From Macrostomum hystrix (Eukaryota; Platyhelminthes; Macrostomidae), in contig CATNEN010000031.1 of assembly GCA_950097015.1 (NCBI GenBank), positions 3,350,001 to 3,414,000 of the forward strand: 64,000 bases of DNA. The letters run 5' to 3'. Below are positions 54,977-64,000 of this stretch, in pieces; position 1 is the stretch's first letter, and the number at the start of each line of letters is the position of its first letter. Under the pieces are notes generated by a model. The model searched no databases. It was not told the DNA's origin and saw only the letters and a program-made list of their open reading frames with translations. A program made the translations under genes and the position numbers.

Positions 54977-56918
54977 ACTTTTACCAGTGACTCAGTGCTG
55001 ATTTGAAATCGATACTTAAGTAGGCCACAGAATTCAGACTTGTTTTTTACGTTTAATTTGCATAATTGCATATAAGTACTCCAGCCAGCCTTGATCTTGA
55101 GCCTTGATCTCCCTGTGATTAAATTTCCACTATTCAGTTATTCTTTGTAATAGCATACATTTATTGTTCTTTTTAAAACAAATTTAAAGATAATTTTGTT
55201 CCGGCATTCCACTGTTGGCTTTTTATTCGCTGAAAACGTAATTCTTTAATTCGGCAGTATATTGAACTCTTATGCATGCTCGCGTGTGACTTTCATTTTA
55301 TAAGAAAATCTAGATTTATATTTTTATTTTAAGCGCACTTCAAAATGAAATACAAGTACTTCAAATAGACTAAGACATATAGATTTTTTAGTTCATTAGA
55401 ACATACATAAACCAAAAATTATTTACTCGCTAAACTGGACTACTTAGTTTAAGTATACAAAAACATGTTTTATTTTGTACTGTTGCATGTAACTGCACCA
55501 AATCTTAGCAATACAAGCTGTTAATACTTTTTTACGTTTTTCAGGCCAATCGCGATTATAGAGGTGCTATGGATTCCATACTTTATATGATGAAAATTTC
55601 CCAGACATATTGCTAAACAACAAAACATTAAAGCCACTTGCTATCAAGAATGTGTTGAACAATATGTGATACAAATATTCATCACCTACAATTTGGTAGT
55701 TTCGAATTGAAACTTTCGCAGAGAAACAATTACATCTGATGTCGTGTTTGATAGCATGTATAATAACAACGTGATGCGATTTTGACGGTGTAATTAAGGG
55801 ATTTTTTTTTCTTACAAAAAGTTTTTTTACAGTTATTCTTCACGCATAATTCCTTTTCCGGGATAAAGCACAGAAACATAATACAAAAGACTTAATGCGT
55901 CATAAATTCAGAGATACGAGTACTTCCCAGAACCTGCGTAGGGCTGCGCTGCTCACACTTAGGCGAGGCGAAGGCAAAAGCATCGCGCACATTCGTAAAT
56001 ATGACTTAAGGCACGGCTTCTGACCAGCACAATATAATGTCAATACAGTGTACTATTTAAAAAGTTCATTTTTCCGAATTTTTGTCGCAGCATACTGACC
56101 AGTTAGCATCATTTTGATATGGTATGTCTAATAGTATATTTTTTAGAAAACACTGACTCGTCAATTGCAGTCTCCAGTCGGAAAACAAATGCGATTGTAG
56201 ATACGAAATGTATGCTTAAAATGTAGAGTAATAAAGTTTTTTTAAGTCTTCTTTAAAAGTAAATGAAAACTATGATTCTTGAATAGGCTTATAAGCATTA
56301 ATTACTTGAATTGAATAAACAGTGCACAAACGTATTTGGTAAAAAAAATACTGTAGTTAAAGGAGCTAGATTTGATTGTGTGCTTGTATTTAAAATAAAA
56401 AGATTTTTTGTGAGAAAAAATACATGTAGGCCCTATACTAAGCCGAGCTCTTATTGCTTTTTGGAACTTGGTTTTATACTGACGTTTTATCTTGGAAAGT
56501 TAACAACTTAAAAATATAAGAAATAAGAATACGGCACGCAATTTTATAATACACACTAACAGCGTTTAAGAAGCATGTGTAACCAATAAGCATTGGTTAT
56601 GTATTAATAGATTGTTTAAGCCTTTTAGTCAGTATATTAACTTACTTTAAGAAATTAAAGTGAAAACGAATATCTAAAAATGGAAGTTCTAAGGTCGTTT
56701 TAAGGTGGCAACAGCTAGTGCTTTCTCATGTCATGAGTCTCGTGGTCATGACATTAGTAGGCCTACCAAAGAAGCACCACATTTCTAACACTGGTACACT
56801 TCCCCTTCTCCTTTTAATTGCTCCTATAATCCCATAATAGCCCCTCCCCTAGCTCTTGAATGGTTCCCTAATTACGCACTGCAATATTTTAATTAAGGCC
56901 TAGCCTAGGCCCCTATCT
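54977..56918. other. Intergenic, no gene seen
   Basis: AT-rich DNA between GDAP2 and GNL2. No conserved frame, SINE or array noticed. Confidence 0.45.
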
Positions 56919-57695
56919 GAAATAAAATGTAAATCAACAAGTTAGGCCTAAGACAAAATAGGCTTAGACAATTTGTAATAGGGTAATGTATCATCAACCA
57001 AACAAGAATGTGTATTTTTTTAACTTCAAATCTAAGCTACAGATTTTCTAATTAATATATGATGATAAATCATAAGCCAAGTTATAGAAAACTGTTACAT
57101 ATTTCTAAAAAGTATCTGCTTTTGTTATTTTGTTAAATAGAAAAAAGCTATTCCTGCTTTTCATCTAAAACCAAACAATGATTTTCATGTTTCTTCAAAT
57201 GAAATGGAGAATTTGATGTTTGGTTTTACAATTTGAGTGAGTGATTTTATCTTATTTTAAGGAGTGAACTATCATGAATTATGTCATTTGAAAGCATTTT
57301 TCGTGCTCTATAAATAACTTTATTTATGGTCATTTAATTGGCAAGCAACTACATATAATCTTCGTCTAAAGTACACACTGAAAAAATGTTGTTAAAAAGT
57401 ATGCTTTTGCAATAAAAATTTCTACTGAAACATCAATATCTTTCTTTCCTCTTAATGCTTCATTGCATATCATGCCTCAGCTTGTAGATAATTTCTTTGA
57501 CTTTCAAATTAGTTGTTCTGTGAAACACAATAGCTTGTTTCTGTCTTGCACGAGACCAGGGAAGGAGTCAAAATTCTTGTTCGGTTTTGAAGATACACTG
57601 TTTGGTTGATGATACATTACCCTATTGTGTGCAATTTACTTGCAATAGTAAGATATGTCATAATTTGAAATATACAAAGCTAAATCTGTTATAGA
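56919..57695. repeat. Left arm of an inverted duplication, interrupted by MITE copy B
   Basis: 56919-56982 plus 57626-57695 is the reverse complement of 58800-58928, apart from a 6-bp insertion near 56950. The right arm covers the splice acceptor and first two coding bases region of GNL2. Confidence 0.88.
56983..57625. mobile_element. MITE copy B, ~640 bp, TA target duplication
   Basis: Same element as 36488-37127: left end GGGTAATGTATCATCAACC, right end GGTTGATGATACATTACCC, TA on both sides. The uninterrupted right arm of the surrounding inverted duplication (TTTGTAATATTGTGTGC sense) is a natural empty site and shows that one TA was duplicated. Confidence 0.9.
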
Positions 57696-58799
57696 TTATT
57701 TATTTATCTACCACTATCTACCACTACTAGGCCTACAAAAGTACATGCAGTTTATTCTTAAAGAACTAGAGTCTCTTATTTTTATTTGTGTATTGGTAGG
57801 CTAGGCCCTACAGTAAATACGTTCTGCTGGATCTCTGGGTGTTTCATGTTGGGGTCTGGTACTGCTAGATCTCTAGCCTTCTAAAATTCAGGTCCAGTGC
57901 TGGATCTCTAGCCACTGCCTCTCAATTTTTATTCCAATAGCCAAAAGGATGATAAGTTAGCTGCCTGAGGAGGTCATACATAACCCACTGGACCCTTCAC
58001 CTACCTATGCCACTGATTAGTTATTTGCTACTATAGCTAATGTTAATAAGTAAATAAGGCCTAATTTTTATGTAGCTGTTTATAAAAGCTGGTATGTAAA
58101 TTGCTATTTATTTTTGTAAATGCATATAATATATCTAACATAGGCCTAGCTATGGTGTTGGCCATAGCTGAATAATAAAGGATATATAGTATGATGTATT
58201 GGATAGTTCAGTGGGTTTGTTAACCTGTGGCTGTTGTATTATGGGCAGAACAATATGATTGTTAGATATTGAAAACCTTGGTGCAATAGAGATAAAATAG
58301 ATTTTTATGAACTCAAAAGCAAAACAAAACTAAAAATGCTAGCACAAGAAGGTTACTAGCCAAAAAATAATTAATTGATTCCTGTACTAACATAAATATA
58401 TATTTCTAAGGTCAATAGAATGTTTTATCATCCAATAATAGCTAGAGTCTTTGACAATGTTACTGATTGGCTTCTTTGGCTTTCCTCTGAGACAGAGACA
58501 ATATGAGACAAAGTGGAAAGGTATCAGGTATGAGTACCATCAGAAGTTATTGTTTTATGTTTTGGAAGTTTGAAAATTCTACTTAATGTAGCTACATTGA
58601 GAAACAAAATGAAAACAAACTCAGGAAACCAATCTGTAAAAAGTATCTACATAAAACTGTTGGATAAAAGTTGACTAATATACATTAATAATTATATATT
58701 GGTCAGTACTAAATTCTTCAATCAGTATTATAGTACATAAAATTGGAGCCATGTGATGCTACTAATACAGTAGTAAGGCCTGTTTTCCAATAATTTCAG
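57696..58799. other. Spacer of the inverted duplication, upstream of GNL2
   Basis: AT-rich sequence, no gene seen. Any upstream non-coding exon or promoter of GNL2 should lie in or beyond it. Confidence 0.4.
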
Positions 58800-58928
58800 G
58801 ATAACAGATTTAGCTTTGTATATTTCAAATTATGACATATCTTACTATTGCAAGTAAATTGCACACAATATTACAAATTGTCTTAGCCTATTTTGTCTTA
58901 CTTGTTGATTTACATTTTATTTCAGACA
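58800..58928. repeat. Right arm of the inverted duplication
   Basis: Uninterrupted copy of the arm at 56919-57695. It ends at the GNL2 acceptor (TTTTATTTCAG) and start codon. Confidence 0.88.
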
Positions 58929-61900
58929 TGGGGAAACCAAAGCAGAAAGGACCAGGAAAGACTGTAAAGACTGGTAATCGAGTGAACAGTTCTGGTCACT
59001 CTTTAAACGTTGGTAAGTTATATTGCTGTGTAAATTCTTAGACCTTTTGTAAAAAATTTTGCCACAATTTTGCTACTTAAGTACCAGCAGGTAGTACATA
59101 GCGAAGTAGATATTTTTATTTCTTATAAGAAGAGTCCAATTGATTTTCGATCCGCCATTATACAGACCGGCAGCGCACGGGAGATGGGATGCGCGACAAG
59201 AGCACCATTCGCCGCCTGCAGATGTACAGGAATTTCAAGCCTAAGAGGTAATCATCTGGCTATTCTCTGTCACATCTTCTGTATTTTGCATGCCGTTACT
59301 AACATGATTATGCTTTGTTTTCAATCAATAGGGACAAAACTGGTAAGATTATCAAGGCGGCGCCTTTCCAGTCCACCCTACCGTCTGGCACTGTTGCCCG
59401 CATCGCGCCCAACAGAAAATGGTTCGGTGAGTGGGCAAACCAACGCGGATGCCAGTTCATATGCATTGACTGTTTGTTATTTTCCTTCCAAAGCTAAATA
59501 TATTCTTTATATTTAAGCCAGTGAAGCCAGATGTACAGCCAAAGGCAGTGTACACCTGTTAAGTCCGTGGACTAAGGGGAGAAGGCCACCACACCTCGAC
59601 TTCTACTCCAGATAGCTATTTTAAATGGTACCCATTCTACAGCTAGTGAACTGAAGCAGGGCAGAGTTAAAAGTCTTGCTAACGGGCAAAAATTTGCCCA
59701 GATACGAACTCAAGACCTCCAGATTCGAACTTCAGAAATCCGAAGCTCTAAGCCAGGAGTCGGCAAACTTCTTAGCTAGCGGGTCAAAGAGAGAACCTTA
59801 ATGACGACAGCGGGCCCCATTGACTGTAGAAATATTAGATAGGGGCAGATATGAGACACGGCAGAGATGAGACACAGGAGAGATAAGGCACGGGAGAGAT
59901 GAGACACGGAAGAGATATGACACGGAAGAGATATGACACGGAAGAGATGAGTCACAGGAAAGATGAGACACAGGAAAGATGAGTCACAGGAAAGATGAGA
60001 CACAGGAGAGATAAGGCATGGGATAGATGCGACTGAGAAAGAGATGAGATAAGACACGGAAGAGATGAGACACAGGAGAGATAAGACACGGAAGAGATGA
60101 GACACGGAAGAGATGAAACACAGGAGAGATAAGACACGGAAGAGATGAGACACAGGCGAGATAAGACACGGTAGAGATGAGACACAGGAGAGATAAGACA
60201 CGGATGAGATGAAACACAGGAGAGATGAGACACAGGAGAGATGAGACACGGAAGAGATATGACACGGAAGAGATATGACATGGAAGAAATATGACACGGA
60301 AGAGATATGACACGGAAGAGATGAGTCACAGGAAAGATAAGACGCAGGAGAGATGAGGCATGGGATAGATGCGACTGAGACAGAGATGAGATAAGACACG
60401 GAAGATATGAGACACAGGAGAGATAAGACACGGAAGAGATGAGGCACGGGGGAGATGAAACACAGGAGAGATAAGACACGGAAGAGATGAGGCACGGGAG
60501 AGATGAGACACGGAAGAGATGAAACACAGGAGAGATAAGACACAGAAGAGATGAGGCACGGGAGAGATGAGACACGGAAGAGATGAAACACAGGAGAGAT
60601 CAGACACGGGAGAGATGAGACACGGGAGAGATGAGACCGAAGAGAGATGAGACCGAGGAGAGATGAGACAGGGGAAAGATGGAACAGGATACTGTAGGGG
60701 TCAGAAGGAGCAACGTGTCGGATTTGGGGCTAGGAGGGCCGCATCTGGCGCGCGGGCCGGAGTTTGGCGACCGCTGCTCTAAGCACTGGACAAAATGCTA
60801 CTTAGAGACAATTTCTCATTGAATTCCCTGGCCGGGGATCACGTGATAAAAACAAGCTTCACCGCATTCCCCCGCCAATCGCGACAGGCAATACCCGCGT
60901 CATCACTCAGTCGAATCTGCAGAGCTTTCAAGACGAGATGGCCAAGGTGGCGCAGGATCCCTACCAGGTGGTGATGCGTCGCACCAAGCTGCCAATCACT
61001 CTGCTAAATAGCAAGGCTAAGAATAGTCGGGTGCACATTCTCGACACCGAGAGCTTCGAGGAGACCTTCAGTCAGAAAAGGCGTCGAAAGCGACCCCGCC
61101 TGCAGTGTGAGGATGTCTCCGCACTGGCGGCGTCTGCTGAGGCGCGCGCCGACGCCTACGAAGTTGAGAAGGATTCCAGCCTGCCTAGGGACGATGAGGG
61201 CGTGCGCAAGCTGGTGTCTGAGCCGGTTGGTCTGCCGCCTGGGCGATGATCTGAGACAGGCTGAAACTACTGCTTAGAATGATTCCTGGTCCTCAAACTG
61301 CCCCACTAGCGATCCCAAATCCTTAAAAAGTACCAAAAACCACCCCAGATTCTTACACTGTCACAAATAATCACAGATCCTTACATTGTCCTACCAAACA
61401 TCCCAGATCCTCACTCTCCCACCAAACATCTCAGAATCTGAAGTTCACGAAACATCCCAAAACCTCACACTGTCCCACCACCACCCCTAATCCTCACACT
61501 GTCCCACCACCCCAGTTTCTCTAAGCGTCATAGCATTTGTTCTAAAAATTTTCCCAAAATCCCACAGATTTTCCGAGCCGGGCAGTCCAGGCGCGTTTGG
61601 AACGAGCTCTACAAGGTTCTGGACTCTTCCGATGTCCTCCTGTACGTACTCGACGCTCGCGACCCCGTAGGCACTCGATCGCCCCACCTGGAGAAGTACT
61701 TGAAATCGCGTAAACCGATGATCTTCATATTGAACAAGGTGGACTTGGTGCCAGTGCCGGTCACCAAGCGCTGGAAGGTGCTGCTGTCTCGCGAGTACCC
61801 CACCCTGGCCTTTCACGCCAGCATGCGCAATCCGTTTGGCAAGGGCGCCCTGATTGGCCTGCTGCGCCAATTCGGCCGGCTGCACTCGGACAAGAAGCAG

Positions 61901-63879
61901 ATTGCCGTTGGCGTCATCGGCTATCCTAATGTTGGCAAGAGTTCCATCATCAACACGCTCAGGTCTAAGCTAGTCTGCAAGGTGGCGCCCATTGCTGGCG
62001 AAACCAAGGTAACGGCCTTTGATCGGTATTTGATTCTGTATCTACCAAAATAATCAATCGACATTAAAAATCCAGAAAACGGGCTGAAATTTTCCTCTCT
62101 ATCCGACGATGCTGACGTCGGAGGGCTTTGAAAGTTCAGTCAATCGTAAAGGGCGGACAATTTGGATCCATATGGTGGACTTTTACGAAAATTTGTCATT
62201 CTCTTTGGGAGCTGTCGTGAAGTAGGGAGTGGGTATTTGAAATATCCCCGTGTTCTTTCTGTCCATTTCCCTCTCTAAGGAAAATAGCATGGTCTTTCTA
62301 CTGTTAACAGCCTTGAATCATCTGAGTTTAATAATCTACCAAGTTCTGAAGTCGCTGAAGTACTCGTGGGTAATAATCTCGTTTCTGAAAAGTCTTGTCG
62401 AGCGTCCCATAGTTCAGGTGCAGTTCCTGACGCTCCCTATATTTGTCTTCAGGAAATGTAGCTTTCTCACTTTATACTATTAATTGTCGATGACTTTCAT
62501 CATTAATCTCCCCCTTAAAATTAACGTCGGCCAGGTGTGGCAATACGTGACCCTAATGCGGCGCATTCACCTAATCGACTGTCCCGGCGTCGTCTATCCA
62601 ACTGGCGACAGCGAGGCCGACCTGGTGCTCAAAGGCGTCATCCGGGTTGAATACCTTCGCCAGCCGGAGCTCTACGCCGACGCTGTGCTGGCTCGGGTTC
62701 GACCCGAACACCTGGCCAGGCAGTACGGCGTGTCCGACTGGACCGATTCAGACACCTTCCTGGAGCAGCTGGCTAGACAGGCTGGCAAACTGTTGAAGGG
62801 CGGTGAGCCCGATCTTGCCTGCGTAGCCAAGATGCTGCTGAATGACTTCCAGCGAGGCCGGCTGCCGCACTACGCCCCGCCGCCGGATGTGCCCCTGACC
62901 GACGCTGAACGAGAATCATTGGAGCGCAAGTCCAAGGCTGAGGTGGCGGCCGAGGCTGATGCAGCTGTTGCAGCTGACGACCAAGAAGCTGCTGTTGCTG
63001 ACAAGTATGTATTTTATGTTAGTGTTAGTGCTCTGTATGTTTATTGGTAATCCCTTTTAATCGATGGATGAAAAAAGAAACAGAAATTACAACTAGCTCA
63101 GCATCCAAGGGCTGTGTACACCGGTTCAGTCCATGGACTGAGCTGGAGGGCGCCATACCTACACAAATTTAGACCTACATGGTAAAAATTGAGCGAATTA
63201 GGTGTCTTGCTCGATAGGATTACTTGCTTCCCTTTAACTGCGATTCGAACTCCCGACGTCTTTGTCTGAAGTTCAAAGCTTTAACCACTCGCAAAAATAA
63301 TTATTTCGTCTAGATAGATATTTTATATTTATTTCCAACAGGAGAACGACAGATAAGCTCAAGGACGAAGATGGTCTAGAGGAAGGCGACGATAAAGCGG
63401 ACGATGATGGAATCGAGCTTCAAGAAGATGACGATCAAGTCGAGGAGGAGTCGGTTGAAGCAGAAGACGCAAAACCGGCTGAAGCGGCCTCCGCGGTTAG
63501 CCGAACAAAGCAGCAGCGGCGGTCGGCTCCGGACTTCTTGCCCAGCTTCCTGTCGCTGATAAAATCTGGCGGCGGCGCCAGTGGCAGCGGCGAGAAAGCC
63601 GACGCAGCCCAGGACTCGTCGGACACCCCGGCGGCGTCCCAGTGGGAGCATCGCCGCCTGACTAAGCTGGCCAAGGCGAAGGCTCGCAAAGCCAAGGCCG
63701 GCGCGTCCTCCTCCGTGGGCGCCGCCGTGGGCGCCGCCAAGGGCGCAACCTCCAGGGAGCGTCGGCGGGCCGAGCGAGAGCAGAAGCCGAAGAAGATTGG
63801 CGAGCATTTCTACACCTGGGCTAATGTGAAGAATCGCAACCTAGCCAAACGGCTGGAACGGACTGGCGGGAAGAGTTGA
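58928..63879 (+). CDS. GNL2: Nucleolar GTP-binding protein 2 (GNL2/Nog2), 7 exons
   Basis: Exons 58928-59012, 59166-59247, 59332-59426, 60888-61225, 61568-62008, 62535-63004 and 63342-63879 join in frame to 682 residues (human: 731). NGP1NT domain: [49 protein letters not shown]. The GTPase is circularly permuted as in YlqF/YawG: NKVD (G4, 256-259), GYPNVGKSS (G1, 318-326), GETK (G2, 344-347), DCPG (G3, 362-365). Then [10 protein letters not shown], an acidic linker and a basic tail ending in [15 protein letters not shown] and VKNRNLAKR. Nog2 binds pre-60S particles in the nucleolus and nucleoplasm and gates their export. The ATG lies 2 bp after a strong acceptor, suggesting an upstream leader exon or trans-splicing. 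Introns carry an hAT element and two SINE 2 copies. Confidence 0.96.
59754..60776. mobile_element. hAT-type non-autonomous element, 1,023 bp, 8-bp target duplication
   Basis: Perfect target duplication CTCTAAGC (59746-59753 and 60777-60784). The ends CAGGAGTCGGCAAACTT and the complement of the right end CAGCGGTCGCCAAACTC match at 13 of 17 positions and have the hAT-type CAGNGGTCGGCAAAC form. No transposase frame. Most of the interior is a minisatellite. Confidence 0.92.
59840..60680. repeat. Minisatellite, ~16 bp unit, about 50 copies, inside the hAT element
   Basis: Units GAGACACGGAAGAGAT, GAGACACAGGAGAGAT and similar. A block of about 310 bp with the odd marker GGGATAGATGCGACTGAGA occurs twice (about 60015 and 60360), showing block duplication. 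Minus-strand open frames are artefacts. Confidence 0.95.
61290..61510. repeat. Degenerate tandem repeat (GNL2 intron 4)
   Basis: Irregular units around CCACCAAACATCCCAGATCC and CTCACACTGTC. It fills the intron between exons 4 and 5. Confidence 0.7.
62009..62534 (+). other. GNL2 intron 5, no other feature
   Basis: Unique sequence. A short in-frame-looking stretch at 62250-62480 has no resemblance to GNL2 and no splice support. Confidence 0.5.
63105..63300 (-). mobile_element. SINE family 2, diverged copy (GNL2 intron 6)
   Basis: Complement of the family body (GGTTCAGTCCATGGACTGAG, AGGTGTCTTGCTCGATAGGA) and a tRNA-like head with GCGATTCGAACTCCCGACG. Confidence 0.75.
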
Positions 63880-63954
63880 ATGTTCTTGATTGGATGACCC
63901 TGTTATTGTCTGTTTCTGATCAGTTTGTTCAACCCATGCGCTGCGGAAATATGA

Positions 63955-63960
63955 AATAAA
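63955..63960 (+). promoter_or_regulatory. Polyadenylation signal of GNL2
   Basis: AATAAA about 75 bp past the stop, in a sense-strand context that is otherwise unremarkable. Confidence 0.75.
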
Positions 63961-64000
63961 TAGCTTTTGTGCGTCTCCGTGGTCTTGCAGTGAACATTCT

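Larger units (their letters stand above)
59530..60830 (-). mobile_element. SINE family 2 copy split by an hAT element (GNL2 intron 3)
   Basis: Family body (complement of AGTCCGTGGACTAAG-type core, then TGAACTGAAGCAGGGCAGAG) and a diverged head lie at 59530-59753. They resume at 60785-60830 after the hAT insertion. Confidence 0.75.

Noticed and set aside
59776-60607. Hydrophobic multi-helix-looking minus-strand frames ([11 protein letters not shown] words)
   Set aside because: Translation of the 16-bp array inside the hAT element, in three frames; not a membrane protein gene.

Overview
The window is nuclear DNA of an animal. It has multi-exon protein genes with GT-AG introns, conserved metazoan families (ESRP/Fusilli, GDAP2, OSER1, calbindin-32/secretagogin, roadblock dynein light chain, IMPase, Nog2/GNL2), tRNA-derived SINEs and several classes of DNA transposon. 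GC-rich codon use, short introns, an extraordinary load of minisatellites, and first coding exons that begin directly at a 3' splice site (as in SL trans-splicing lineages) point to a lophotrochozoan, most likely a free-living flatworm of the Macrostomum type. That species-level guess is inference only. Exon structures below were built by hand. Every junction listed keeps the reading frame and uses GT-AG sites, with one GC-AG exception.

Layout. 1-10.8 kb: mostly minisatellites and low-information DNA, with one small secreted-protein gene (5865-6098). 10.8-13.0 kb: an MFSD4-like transporter (+). 16.7-17.7 kb: an intronless six-EF-hand calcium-binding protein (-). 21.9-22.2 kb: dynein light chain roadblock (+). 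24.4-31.0 kb: a nine-exon ESRP/Fusilli splicing regulator (-). 34.3-36.0 kb: a six-exon inositol monophosphatase (-). 39.9-41.0 kb: an OSER1-like protein (+). 42.3-55.0 kb: a seven-exon GDAP2 (macro domain plus CRAL-TRIO-like domain, +). 58.9-63.9 kb: a seven-exon nucleolar GTPase GNL2/Nog2 (+).

The most striking object is an 8,390-bp DNA transposon (43240-51629) in GDAP2 intron 2. It is nested inside a tRNA-derived SINE whose two halves flank it. It has about 22-bp terminal inverted repeats and subterminal regions packed with CCGGA/TCCGG motifs. It carries three minus-strand genes: a TNP2-type (CACTA/EnSpm-like) transposase, a coiled-coil protein with a BEN-like domain broken by a frameshift, and a protein ending in what looks like the C-terminal DNA-binding domain of Sae2/CtIP, a double-strand-break resection factor. 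I do not know of a described transposon carrying a Sae2/CtIP module, and this is the main candidate for something new.

Other mobile DNA: two tRNA-derived SINE families with several copies each, a 1,023-bp hAT-type non-autonomous element with a perfect 8-bp target duplication and a minisatellite inside it (59754-60776), two copies of a ~640-bp MITE with TA duplications (36488-37127 and 56983-57625), and a short foldback element near 32.5 kb. At least 23 minisatellite arrays, several with a 32-bp period, occupy roughly a sixth of the window and sit in introns, 3' flanks and intergenic DNA.
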